From the NCBI RefSeq assembly GCF_037176765.1, contig NC_090026.1, positions 131,996,752 to 132,060,751 on the forward strand: a stretch of DNA of 64,000 nt, written 5' to 3'. The stretch comes from Anolis sagrei (Eukaryota; Chordata; Lepidosauria; Squamata; Anolidae). Positions 11,648 to 23,300 of this stretch are shown piece after piece. Within the stretch, counting starts at the first letter, position 1; the number at the start of each line of letters is the position of its first letter. Made by a program: the position numbers and the translations under genes. The notes under the pieces were generated by a model that was given only the letters and a program-made list of their open reading frames with translations, made no database searches and was not told the DNA's origin.

Positions 11648-12430
11648 CCAACGACTAACAAATGCAAAGATATAGAATGGGGGACAATGCCTGGCTCGAG
11701 AGCAGTATGTGTGAAAAAGGTCTTGGAGTCTGGGTTGTTGTAGGTTTTTTCGGGCTATATGGCCATGGTCTAGAGGCATTCTCTCCTGACGTTTTGCCTG
11801 CATCTATGGCAAGCATCCTCACTACCTCTGAGGATGCTTGCCATAGATGCAGGCGAAACGTCAGGAGAGAATGCTTCAAGACCATGGCCATATAGCCCGA
11901 AAAAACCTACAACAACCCAGTGATTCCGGCCATGAAAGCCTTCAACGATCTTGGAGTCCTCGTGGATAGCAAGTTAAACATGAGCCAACAATGTGATGTG
12001 GCAGCAAAAAAAGCCCATGGGATTTTGGCCTGCATCAATAGGAGCATAGTGTCTAGATCTAGGGAAGTCATGCTCCCCATGCTCTATTCTGCTTTGGTTA
12101 GACCACACCTGGAATATTGTGTCCAATTCTGGGCACCACAATTCAAGAGAGATATTGACTCTAAGCTGGAATGTGTCCAGAGGAGGGCAACTAAAATGAT
12201 CAAGGGTCTGGAGAACAAGCCCTATGAGGAGCAGCTTAAGGAGCTGGGCATGTTTAACCTGAAGAAGAGAAGGCTGAGAGGAGATATGATAGCCATGTAT
12301 AAATATGTGAGAGGAAGTCACAGGGGGGGGGGGGGGGAGGAGGGAGCAAGCTTGTCTTCTGCTTCCATGGAGATTAGGACACGGAACAATGAGGAGACTA
12401 ACTCAAAGGATCCAGAGTCTGGAGAACAAG
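11648..12430 (+). mobile_element. CR1 LINE fragment, split by a PLE
   Basis: It carries CR1 ORF2 text from RYRMGD through [17 protein letters not shown] and [22 protein letters not shown] pair sits at 11731-11948. A poly-G run of 14 lies at 12327-12340, and homology fades at 12385. Confidence 0.9.
11731..11948. mobile_element. PLE terminal repeats, inverted pair inside CR1
   Basis: A reversed and a forward PLE terminal repeat meet at 11820. TCTTGGAGTC at 11721-11730 is repeated at 11949-11958 as the target duplication in the host CR1. The forward core lies at 11828-11862. Confidence 0.85.
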
Positions 12431-12438
12431 CCCTAGGA

Positions 12439-12573
12439 CAGTGGTTCTCAACCTGGGGTCCCCAGATATTTTTGGCCTTCAGCTCCCAGAAGTCCTAACA
12501 GCTGGTAAACTGGCTGGGATTTCTGGGAGTTGTAGGCCAAAACACCTGGGGACCCACAGCTTGAGAGCCACTG
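12439..12573. mobile_element. hAT MITE (CAGTGGTTCTCAACC family)
   Basis: The termini are CAGTGGTTCTCAACC and GCTTGAGAGCCACTG, with an 8-bp target duplication CCCTAGGA at 12431-12438 and 12574-12581. The interior is an imperfect inverted repeat around TTTCTGGGAGTTGTAGGCC. Confidence 0.92.
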
Positions 12574-12995
12574 CCCTAGGATGAGTGACTTCAAGAGCTG
12601 GGCATGTTTAGAGTGCAGAAGAGAAGGTTGGAGGGAGACATGATGAGGGCAATGGATCAAGAGATGAATTGAGGTCCTGGGGGGGGGGGGGAGAATAAGC
12701 TTCCTTTCCGCTGCCCTGGAGACTAGGACGCAATGAACAATGGCTTCAAACTACAGGAAAGGAGATTCCACCTGAACATTAGAAAGAACCTCCTGACTGT
12801 GAGAGAGAGCTGTTCAGCAGTGGAACTCTCTGCCCCAGAGTGTGGCGGAGGCTCCTTCTGTGAGAGCTTTGAAGCAGAGGCTGGATGGCCATCTGTTGGG
12901 GGTGCTTTGAATGGGATTTTCCTGCTTCTTGGCAGAATGGGGTTGGACTGGATGGCCCACCAGGTCCCTTCCAACTCTAGGATTCTAGGTTCTGC
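12574..12995 (+). mobile_element. CR1 LINE, 3' end
   Basis: It encodes [18 protein letters not shown] and ends in the CR1 3' UTR GGTTGGACTGGATGGCCC. A poly-G run at 12679-12691 interrupts it. Confidence 0.9.
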
Positions 12996-13079
12996 AGGCA
13001 CTCCTTCAGGGGAAGAACCTGGGATCGCCTAAGTAAGTAAGTAAGTACTATCACCCCCCAAATGCTGAATTTCCAGGGC

Positions 13080-13520
13080 CTTTTCGGGCTGCCACTCTGA
13101 TCATCCCTCTCTGGCCAACCACCTGTCCGCACCTGGACTCAGCCAGGCTCGACTCTGCAACTCAAGACCTGCAATAAGCCCCTCCGGCCAGCAGATGGCG
13201 CTTCACGAATGCGAGCGGGATACGCTGGGATAGCGAGGAGCCTTGGGCGCCCCCTGCAGGCCTAGCACCGAAATCGGGGACTCTTGCTCTTCCCTTCCAC
13301 TCGGGTGCGCGCTCTTCCGCCGGCAGGGGGCGCTGTCCTCGCGCGGGAAGCTTGGTTCAAAAGCCGCTCTGGGCCGAGAGGCGGAAACGGGAGGAGCTGC
13401 AGCCAATCCCTGCCGCTTCCGCCTTTCCTTTCCCAGCCAGAGCTGGCCTTAACCCCTTCCCGCCCGGACTGAAGGGCGCCGCCATGACACTCGGGGACAG
13501 CGCCACCTACCACTCGGTTC
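13080..13520. promoter_or_regulatory. GC-rich island with four CTCF-like motifs
   Basis: A CpG-rich block among A/T-rich repeats. Matches to the CTCF core CCASYAGRKGGC occur near 13192 (CCAGCAGATGGCGC), 13246 (complement of GCGCCCCCTGCAGG), 13320 (CCGGCAGGGGGCGCTG) and 13494 (complement of GACAGCGCCACCTAC). A strong Kozak start GCCGCCATGA at 13480 opens only 13 codons. This could be an insulator or an orphan promoter. Inference from motif only. Confidence 0.55.
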
Positions 13521-13599
13521 ATTGAACTTCAGTTGTCATCCAAGGGAAACGGAAGCCAAGATGGAAGGGAGGAATTTTTGAAAAGCCTGTTGCGCATGC

Positions 13600-14160
13600 T
13601 CGGATTCAGGGGTCTCTTTTCAGAAATGCCGGACCACTCTCACAACCACCTCGTCAGGCTACACAGAGAAGCCATTGAAATACACAAGAAGCATGTGGAC
13701 AATCTCAACAGAAAGGAGGAAACCATGAAAATGACCAAAATCTGGCTACCAGTATTAAAAAAATCAATAATTACAACAGCAATACAACAGAGAGGAAACA
13801 AACAAGGATATCTAATCACCTCTCAACAAAAGATTGCCCCAGGCACTGCAAGGCAATCAAATGCTAATCAAGGTGGTCAGTTGAAACATTCACACCTAGC
13901 TCCAGCAGACAAGAGTCCTTTGTCCCACCCTGGACATCATTCCAGAGATATATAAACCCCTTTTCCTAGTTCCAACAGACCTCACTACCTCTGAGGATGC
14001 TTGCCACAGATGCAGGCAAAATGCAATATTCCTGCTTCTTGGCAGGGGGTTGGACTGGATGGCCCATGAGGTCTCTTCCAACTCTTTGATTCTATGATTC
14101 TATGTCAGGAGAGAATGCCTCTATAACATGGCCAAAAAGCCCGAAAAAAACTACAACTCA
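13600..14160 (+). mobile_element. PLE 3' region with GIY-YIG-side coding remnant
   Basis: It encodes HNHLVRLHREAIEIHKKHVD and [10 protein letters not shown], the C-terminal end of a Penelope-like polyprotein downstream of the GIY-YIG endonuclease domain, then the terminal repeat. A CR1 3' tail (14020-14101) interrupts the ribozyme-like core. The copy is 5'-truncated and decayed. Confidence 0.85.
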
Positions 14161-14385
14161 ACTGCAAGTTGCTTCTGGTGTGAGAGAATTGGCTGTCTGC
14201 AAGGACGCTGCCCAGGGGACACCTGCATGTTTTACCATCCTGTGGGAGGCTTCGCTCATGTCCCTGCATGGGAAGCTGGAGCTGACTGATGGGGGCTCAA
14301 CCCATCTCATGGATTTGAACCGGCGACCTTTCGTTCAGCGATCCTGCCAGCACAAGGGTTTAACCCATTGCACCACTGGGGGCTT
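14156..14385 (-). mobile_element. tRNA-headed SINE
   Basis: Read on the minus strand it begins with a tRNA-like head (TGGTGCAATGGGTTAAA) and a B-box-like GTTCAAATCC. The body GACAGCCAATTCTCTCACAC is the same as in the copy at 52362-52613. Confidence 0.8.
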
Positions 14386-14511
14386 ACACTGGCCTACAGA
14401 GTAAATACTGTAATCTCCTGCATTTTCTATAGTCTGATACTCTCCTCGCAATGTCAATATCTTATCCTCTGCATAAAGGCACATAGTACGATGAATTTGC
14501 TACAGGCGCAT

Positions 14512-15258
14512 GTTGTTGTTGTTCATTCGTTCAGTCGTCTCCGACTCTTCGTGACCTCGTGGACCAGCCCACGCCAGAGCTCCCTGTCGGCCGTCACCAC
14601 CCCCAGCTCTTTCAAGGTCAGTCCAGTCGCTTCAAGGATGCCATCCATCCATCTTGCCCTAGGTCGGCCCCTCTTCCTTTTGCCTTCCACTTTCCCCAGC
14701 ATAATTGTTTTCTCTAGGCTTTGCTGTCTCCTCATGATGTGGCCAAAGTACTTCAACTTTGTCTCTAGTATCCTTCCTTCCAGTGAGCAGCCGGGCTTTC
14801 TTTCCTGGAGGATGGACTGGTTGGATCTTCTCGCAGTCCAAGGCACTCTCAGCACTTTCCTCCAGCACCACAGCTCAAAAGCATCTATCTTCCTTCGCTC
14901 AGCCTTCCCTAAGGTTCAGCTCTCACATCCGTATGTTACTACAGGGAATACCATGGCTTGGACTAGGCGGATCTTTGTTGCCAGTCTGATGTCTCTACTC
15001 TTTACTATTTTATCGAGACTGGACATTGCTCTCCTCCCAAGAAGTAAGCGTCTTCTGATTTCCTGGCCACAGTCTGCATCTGCAGTCATCTTTGCACCTA
15101 GAAATACAAAGTCTGTCACGGCCTCCACACTTTCTCCCTCTATTTTCCAGTTGTCAATCATTCTTGTTGCCATAATCTTGGTTTTTTTGACGTTCAGCTG
15201 CAACCCGGCTTTTGCGCTTTCTTCTTTCACCTTGATTAGAAGGCTCCTCAGGCGCATA
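14512..15258 (-). mobile_element. RTE/BovB LINE, 3' fragment
   Basis: The minus strand encodes reverse-transcriptase text ending AMVFPVVTYGCES and then [30 protein letters not shown] and GRPRARWMDGILEATG, the typical BovB C-terminal end. It finishes in the CATTCGTTCAGTCGTCTCCG 3' end. At least one frame change lies between the two coding parts. Confidence 0.92.
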
Positions 15259-15261
15259 TAG

Positions 15262-15690
15262 CACCTTAATTGATCATCACTGCATTCACCTGAGAGGCAA
15301 AGAGGCGGTTGATGGGAGCAAAGGACAGTATTGACAGGCAGCCATTACAATAAATATCATTTCACGGGCATAATAAATGCTTGCCACAATTATCATAAAT
15401 GCCAAGTCACAATACAAAGACATGCAATGCACTGAATTTACCGCAGCCTTTTCTAGTCCTTTGGTGATCGCCATCCACCTTAGGGTCAAAGCTTAAAGGG
15501 TTGGTATGAGTTTGGCAATAGTGTCACAACCATGCCTAGGTATTAATTGTGAATGTGGAACGCTTATGGGTGAGGTCAATGTTCCTTATCCACAATCCCT
15601 GGAACAGTTTCCACAGTTGTACCTGCACTGCCCACCCACTTTACCAGGCATCAGGCCCAGGAGGGAAATGAGTGGAGGGAGGTGGCCCAG
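15262..15690. other. Stretch with no recognised feature
   Basis: No motif, inverted repeat or splice-supported frame seen. Confidence 0.4.
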
Positions 15691-15695
15691 CAGAC

Positions 15696-16540
15696 CTCAC
15701 TGCCTGGCTTGAGAGTAGTACGTGTGAAAAAGATCTTGGAGTCCTCGTGGACAGCAAGTTAAACATGAGCCAACAATGTGATGTGGCGGCAAAAAAAGCC
15801 AATGGGATTTTGGCCTGCATCAAGAGGAGCCTAGTGTCTAGATCTAGGGAAGTCATGCTCCCCATGCTCTATTCCGCTTTGGTGAGACCACACCTGGAAT
15901 ATTGTGTCCAATTCTGGGCACCACAATTCAAGAGAGATATTGACAAGCTGGAATGTGTCCAGAGGAGGGCGACTAAAATGATCAAGGGTCTGGAGAACAA
16001 GCCCTATGAGGAGTGGCTTAAGGAGCTGGGCATGTTTAGCCTGAAGAAGAGAAGGCTGAGAGGAGATATGATAGCCATGTATAAATATGTGAGAGGAAGC
16101 CACAGGGAGGAGGAGGGAGCAAGCTTGTTTTCTGCTTCCCTGGAGACTAGGATGCAATGGAACAATGGCTTCAAACTACAAGAGAACATTAGGAAGAACT
16201 TCCTGACTGTGAGAGCTGTTCAGCAGTGGAACTCTCTGCCCCGGAGGGAGTGTGGTGGAGGCTCCTTCTTTGGAAGCTTTTAAACAGAGGCTGGATGGCC
16301 ATCTGCCAGGGGTGCTTTGAATGCAATATTCCTGCTTCTTGGCAGAATGGGGTTGGACTGGATGATGGCCCAGGAGGTCTCTTCCAACTCTGGCATCCTT
16401 GAAGTGACTGGACTGACCTTGAAGGAGCTGGGGGTGGTGACGGCTGACAGGGAGCTCTGGCGTGGGCTGGTCCATGAGGTCACGAAGAGTCGGAGACGAC
16501 TGAATGAATGAACAACAGGATTCTATGAGGGGTTTAACCC
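15696..16540 (+). mobile_element. CR1 LINE, 3' fragment with a BovB tail inserted
   Basis: CR1 ORF2 is open from [18 protein letters not shown] through [18 protein letters not shown], then the 3' UTR. At 16392-16517 a 3'-terminal piece of BovB ([18 protein letters not shown], ending in GAATGAATGAAC) sits in the CR1 tail. The CR1 end GATTCTATGA resumes at 16518. Confidence 0.92.
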
Positions 16541-16557
16541 ATTGCGCCACCGGGAGC

Positions 16558-16885
16558 ACAGGCTGAGCTTCTCGTATACTTTTGCAAAGGTGTTTAGTGC
16601 AGTGGTTCTCAACCTGTGGGTACCCAGATGTTTTGGCCTTCAACTCCCAGAAATCATAACAGCTGGTAAACTGGCTGGGGTTTCTGGGAGTTGTAGGTCA
16701 AAAACACCTGAGGATCCCAGGTTGAGAACCACTGGTTTAGTGTGTCTTGTAGGTGTTGTTCTGAATGCGCACAGACTATGCTGTCATCAGCATACTGGAG
16801 TTCTATAACATGTTGGAACCTTGGTTTTGGCTGATGGAAGAGCTTGGGGAAAACTCTGCCCTTGGAGGGAGAGAAGGCTCCATTT
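16558..16885 (-). mobile_element. LINE reverse-transcriptase fragment, YADD family of uncertain clade
   Basis: The minus strand encodes VIELQYADDSIVCAHSEQ, the catalytic YADD loop of a non-LTR reverse transcriptase. The same family occurs at 46806-47310. A hAT MITE at 16600-16734 splits it. Confidence 0.75.
16600..16734. mobile_element. hAT MITE (CAGTGGTTCTCAACC family)
   Basis: The ends are CAGTGGTTCTCAACC and GGTTGAGAACCACTG, with a perfect duplication GTTTAGTG at 16592-16599 and 16735-16742. Confidence 0.95.
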
Positions 16886-17355
16886 TTTGGGCTTCTAAGC
16901 ACAACACGCAAGTGGGGAGGGCTTCCTGCGTGGAGAGTGGCCTGGATGGGCCCACTGCATTAAGTTGGAGAGGAAGAGGAAGAGGAAGGGGGTCTCTCTC
17001 TCTCTCAATCTCTCTCTCTCTTTAGGCGGCGGCGCCTCCTCGTTGTCCCTGCAGGGGGCGCGCCTCCCTCCGCTCTCCTCTCTCTCCTCCCGGCCCGGCC
17101 TTGAGGTGTGCGCCGCCGAGACTGAGCCTGAGCCGAGAAGGAGGGAGAGACAGAGAGGGAGAGAGGCATCGTCGGGACCCAGAGCCAAAGCAGGGCCCTC
17201 TCCGCGGCTTCTCCCCTTTCGCCTCGCCTCGCTTCGCCCTCGGCCTCCCAGTTTCCCCTGCTTGGGACCCCTCTGGCCTTGCCCTGGAGGCCGGCTCGGC
17301 CCTCTTTGTCCCCCCGCGAGGAGGAGGAGGAGGAGTAGGCCCACCGCTCCGGGCC

Positions 17356-17379
17356 ATGGCCGAATGGGCCCCTGCCCAG
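17356..17379 (+). CDS. ZNF282: ZNF282 coding exon 1
   Basis: ATG plus seven codons (MAEWAPAQ), then donor GTGAGA. It resembles the MAEG start found inside human ZNF282. No earlier in-frame ATG was found in the same open frame. Confidence 0.85.
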
Positions 17380-20300
17380 GTGAGAGGGAAGGAGGGAGGG
17401 GAGTGGGGAAGGACGATCTGGATTCGGGCCTAGCCTGGAAGGCCCGCCATCCTCGGCCCGGGTCCTCTGGGACTGGCTTCCTGGGAAGAGGGCCAGGAGG
17501 CGCCCCATTCGGGGCGCCTCCTGGCCCTCTTCCCAGGAAGCCAGTCCCAGAGGACCCGGGCCGAGGATGGCGGGCCTTCCCACCGCCTTCCGATGGCATT
17601 CCGCATCAGAAACGCAGCGTCCACACACACACACATACCTAGAACTGATCCTGTCTGCCCCTCTAGGAATAATAACAACTTCTCTGTGCCTCCCAACGGC
17701 TCACACAATCAAAACACATCAACAATCCTAGAATCAGAGACCTCCTGGCCCATCATCCAGTCCAACCCCATTCTGCCAAGAAGCAGGAATATTGCATTCA
17801 AATCACCCCTGACAGATGGCCATTCCAAAAATACACCCATATACTCATCTATATAAATAAAAATGTAATGTTCGTTTGTGGGATTGACATAACTCAGAAA
17901 CCACTGGACGAAAGGCAAGAAAGTGATTCAGAAAAGGAAAGACATTTGCACTAGGGTCAGAAATTTGGCATTAAGAAATATTCCAAGTTACTATTTTCAT
18001 GCAGCCCCTTCTTTTCCACATCTTCTGTCTAGCTGGAAGACTTTTTAGCTGCATCCACATGAAGGGATGGTGAAAGAGGGTTGGAGAAGAAGACTTTGGG
18101 TGTTGTGTTGCTGCAGCATGTCTGCAGTAAGCAATGAAATTAAGCTAGGCATGGAAGAGAATGGGGTTTTGCTCCTGCTGATCCGATTGTAGCCGTTTGT
18201 GCCCCCCTACAAAAAGGCAGTTTAACAGCACCATGATGAAAAAACATTAGTGTGGGGAACATAGAGGGCATCTTCCCATACATGTGTTCCCGTCGTGTTT
18301 TTACTCACTGGTTTAGCCCCAGTGAGGGATTGGGAATATGTGGCTCCCATTATTGTTCATTAGTGATAATGAGGTCTAGGGCAGATAGGAGTTGCAGTGG
18401 AGGGCCACATGCTGCACTTCCCTAGTCCTGGATGATCTGGGTTGTTGTAGGGTTTTCAGGCTGTGTGGCCATGTTCTAGAAGCATTCTCTCCTGATATTT
18501 CACCTGCATCTATGGCAGGCATCCTCAGAGGTTGTGAGGTCAGAAGAGAATGCTTCTAGAACATGGCCAGACAGCCCAAAAAACCTACAACAACCCGGTG
18601 ATTCCGGCCAGGAAAGCCTTCGACAATACCTGGATGTTGAAGGCTTTCATGGCCGGAATCACTGGGTTGTTGTAGGTTTTTCCGGGCTATATGGCCATGT
18701 TCTAGACTAGAGGCATTTTCTCCTGGAGAAAATGCCTCTAGAACATGGCCATATAGCCCGGAAAAACCTACAACAATCCAATACCTGGATGATTTGTTGA
18801 CTCTCCTCAGCCATAGCTCTGTGAAAGAGAGCATACTTAGCTTTCAGAAGGTCCCAGGTTCCAGCTACTACAGTTTGGAAAGATTCAACTTGGAATCCTG
18901 GAGAGTTGCCACTAGTCAGAACATTTAGCATTCTGGGTTGTAGGTTTTTTCAGACTATATGGCCACGGTCTAGAGCAGTGGTTCTCAACCTGGGGTCCCC
19001 AGGTGTTTTTGGCCTTCCAAATCCCAGAAATCCTAACAGCTGGTGAACCGGCTGGGATTTCTGGGAGTTGTAGGCCAACAACATCTGGGGACCCCAGGTT
19101 GAGAACCACTGGTCTAGAGGCATTCTCTCCTGACGTTTCACCTGCATCTATGGCAGGCATCCTCAGAGGTTGGGAGGTCTGTTGGAAACTGTCAGGCCAT
19201 CAAATGCTAATCAAGGTGGTCAACCGAAACATCCACGCCCAGCTCCAACAGGCAAGAGTTCTTTCTCCCACCCTGGACTTTCCATAAATATATAAACCCA
19301 GGGCTGTTGTAGGTTTTTTTCGGGCTATATGGCCATGGTCTAGTTAGCATTATCTTTCACCACTAAGCAGAATGTCTTGAGTGTATGCAAACCTTTGGTG
19401 TTTTGACAACTTTCTGTGATTTTGTATTTTATTTGGGAAAACTTGCCTTGTTTCTTGATGGCTCTGCTCTTTCTCCAGATCCAGGAATGGAACGTGGAGG
19501 CCCAGCACCTCATGCCCCTCCAGCCCCCCCTCGTCCCCGAACTGAGCCACATGAGGGAAGCTCAGCTCCACACGGCGGAGGCTTCCCTCTGGAGCGTGGT
19601 GGCCACAGTCCAGGCCATGGAGAGGAAGATAGACCTGCTGGCCACTCGTCTGCTCAGCCTGGAAGGGCGATCGGGGAACGCCGAGAAGAAGTTGCTGGAC
19701 TGTGAGAAGACGGCCATGGAGTTTGGGAACCAGCTGGAAAGCAAGTGGGCTGTGCTGGGGACCTTGATCCAGGAATATGGGCTGCTCCAGCGGCGTCTGG
19801 AGAACATGGAGAACCTACTGAAGAACCGGAACTTCTGGGTCCTAAGGCTTCCCCCGGGCACCAAGGGAGAAATCCCCAAGGTAACTGGTCCCAGGGAGAA
19901 GAAGCGGGCAGAAGGAGGGAAACTTGTGACCTTCCGGGTATTAGACTTAATTGTTCTTTATCCCAGCACAGGTTTGAATTACAATTAAAAACATATTTTT
20001 AATTGTGCGATTCTTAAAGAGTTATGTAAAAAATACAATTGGTAATCAGGGCTAATAAGGGATGTTGGTTTATCAGATCAAGACATCAACAGCAGCTGAG
20101 GTTGCTAAGTGTGTGTCAGTTAAGAGCATGTGTGGGCAAAGGGCAGTCCCCCACCCAGGGCTGATTTGACATTCCTCCACCCCTTAAGACTCCCCAGACT
20201 AAATGGGGGGGGGGGGGGTAGAGAATACATGTCCTAAGAGCCTCTAGAGAGACAGCTCTCTTGTGTCAGTAGATCATACCCTTCATTGCACTGTTTGATA

Positions 20301-23300
20301 TTTTCAAAACCCTGAATGATATTCTTGTATCAGCTACTTAAGAAGTACATTTAACTAACAATAATAACACACGCACCCCAACCTGTTTTTAGTATAAATA
20401 TACTTAACTGGTATATTAACTGGTCTGCAGTATTTCTAGGTCCGAAGATTATTGCAGACGCAGAATACAGCCGGGGAATCAGAAGATGTTTCCTTCTTGG
20501 GAGGAGAGCAATGACCAACTGTGATGTCTCTACTGATGAGTAGAGACATCACACTGGCAACGAAGAACCACATAATTAAAGCAATGGTATTCCCCATAGT
20601 CACCTACGGATGTGAGAGCTGGACCATAAGGAAGGCTGAGTGAAGGAAGAGAGATGCTTTTGAACTGTGCTGTTGGAGGAAAATCCTGAGAGTGCCTTGG
20701 ACCGCCAGAAGATCCAACCAGTCCATACTCCAGGAAATAATGCCCAACTGCTCACTGGAGGGAAGGTTATTAGAGGCAAAGATGAAGTCCTTTGGCCACA
20801 TCATGAGAAGACAGGAAAACTTGGAGAAGATAATGATGCTGGGAAAAATGGAAAAAGGAAGAGGGGCCGACAAAGGGCAAAACAGATGGATGGTATCCTT
20901 GAAATGACTGGTTTGACCTTGAAAGAGCTGGGGGTGGCCATGGCTGACAGTTAGCTCTGGCCTGGGCTGGTCCATGAGGTCACAAAGAGTTGGGAGTAAC
21001 TGAACAAAGAAACAATGCTTACCTAAGTCATATCTATCAGCTCATAGAATCATAGAATCAAAGAGTTGGAAGAGACCTCCTGGGCCATCCAGTCCAACCC
21101 CATTCTACCAAGAAGCAGGAATATTGCATTCAAATCACCCCTGACAGATGGCCATCCAGCCTCTGTTTAAAAGCTTCCAAAGAAGGAGCCTCCACCACAC
21201 TCCAGGGCAGAGAGTTCCACTGCTGAACGGCTCTCACAGTCAGGAGGTTCTTCCTCATGTTCAGATGGAATCTCCTCTCTTGTAGTTTGAAGCCATTGTT
21301 TCGCGTCCTAGTCTCCAGGGAAGCAGAAAACAAGCTTGCTCCTTCCTCCCTGTGGCTTCCTCTCACATATTTATACATGGCTATCCTATCTCCTCTCAGC
21401 CTTCTCTTCTTCAGGCTAAACATGCCCAGCTCCTTAAGCCGCTCCTCATAGGGCTTGTTCTCCAGACCCTTGATCATTTTAGTCGCCCTCCTCTGGACAC
21501 ATTCCAGCTTGTCAATATCTCTCTTGAATTGTGGTGCCCAGAATTGGACACAATATTACAGGTGCGGTCTAACCAAAGCAGAACTCAACTCCCCCTTGCC
21601 CAAACCTGATGGAAACACTGTCCATCCATACCTCAATCACTGGCAGGTTGGGTCGCCTTCTCCCCTTGCAACTGGTAAAGTAATTTGGGTGCAAATTATA
21701 ATTCATGGCTAATTTGGGGATCATAGCTCTGAATTAAACCGACACAGGTTTTCTTCTCTATTAAGAAGGGCTAAGTAATATGGACTGTCCATGTCTGTCA
21801 AGAGTAATGTTGATTTTACATCTTCAATTACAGCTAAAATTACAGCTAGTAGCAATTGTGAATATGGACCAGTTGTGAATGAGTAAATCTAACTGTTCAT
21901 ATTACTACTTAGAGAAGAGTCTCTTCCATTGAAGATGGTTGCTGTTACTTTTAAGGTCTCAGAGCCTGAGCATGGAGCATCTCCTAGGAGAATATGGTCC
22001 TCCAGAATGCCTGGACAACAGGTGTAAAGAGCTTTCCAGGTCATAGGCCACACTCTGCTGATGCCAGTTTGCTTTTCCACTTGCAGATGCCAGTGACATT
22101 TGTTGACATCGCTGTGTATTTCTCTGCTGAAGAATGGAAGAACTTGGCTGACTGGCAGAAAGACATCTACAATAACCTTGTCAAGGAGAACTACGAGTCT
22201 CTGCTAAACTCAGGTACAATAACATCAGCGTCTGCTTTTTTCTATTGTAGTTGGGTCATTCTGAAGGTTTTCACTTTTTTTTTTTTGGTCAAACTTGCAG
22301 CAACCATGTAAATTGGAATTAGGACTCATCCTCTTCTTTACATGAGGCTGAACTAAGTGCCATATTTGAGGGTACCTGGTGAATTTGTGGCAGAAACCAA
22401 ATTTGAATGGCTAATTTGGAGATCATAGCTCTGAATTAAACCAGCACCGGGATTGTGGCGCAGCTGGCTGAGTGTCAGCTGCATTAAAATCACTCTGACC
22501 AAAAGGTTATGAGTTCGAAGCCAGCCTGGGTTGGAGTGGGTTTCCAACCAACTGTGTGTAGCCTGTTGTCGACCTTTGCAACCCGAAAGACAGTTGCATC
22601 TGTCAAGTAGGAAAATAAGGTACCACCCTAAAGTGTGGGGAGGCTAAATTAACTGATTTATGAGGCCATAAAGAAGACTCCAGCAAAGCATTCCAGCGGG
22701 GAAGCATGCGGGGAATGCGGAAGTGCTTCATCAGCGTCCAACCCGGGCTGGCTTCGAACTCATGACCTTTTGGTCAGAGTGATCTTTAATGCAGCTGACA
22801 CTCAGCCAGCTGCGCCACAATCCTGGTTGGCAGCTCATCTCTCAGGGATGCTTTAATGGTGGATTTCTGCATGGATTTCTGCATGGGCAGAGGGTTGGAG
22901 TAGATGGTCCCTCCAGCTCTTTGATTTGATAAGCACCAAGCCACACATGATTGGCTTCAAGCCGCTTGCTCTCTTATCCTTCTCACTCGATCTTTGTGTC
23001 ACTTCTCTTTCTCTCTGCTGCCTTCCTCAGGGGTGGATGTTAATATTTCCAAACCAGAGTCGCATTCTAGGGTCGAACGGGGAGCAGATCCACACGTGTC
23101 CGAGCAACAGATCACCACAAAAGAGCGAGAGGTCACTGCAGAGCCTTGCCCAGGTGAGCTGGTGGCTGGCTTTTGGAAACTATGGCCTCTCATCCAGGTC
23201 TTTAGATATCTAACCATTTCCATGTGTCCTGTGCTTGCTTGAAAAATGTCTTTTCCCCTAAAGATCTTAAGGGTCCCCCCTCCTTTCATATGTTTAATAA

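Larger units (their letters stand above)
16960..17600 (+). promoter_or_regulatory. CpG-island promoter of ZNF282
   Basis: A strongly GC- and CpG-rich block around the first coding exon, with a CT-rich tract at 16990-17022, GGAG repeats and a CTCF-like CCTGCAGGGGGCGCG near 17048. There is no TATA box, as expected for a housekeeping-type CpG promoter. The transcription start cannot be fixed from sequence. Confidence 0.7.

Noticed and set aside
13480-13521. Small gene starting at a strong Kozak ATG
   Set aside because: It opens only 13 codons, with no splice donor that would extend it convincingly.
17005-17634. Long open frames on both strands of the ZNF282 CpG island
   Set aside because: Pro/Arg/Gly-rich frames without homology, caused by high GC and the 70-bp palindrome. 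Only the short exon 17356-17379 joins to homologous exons.
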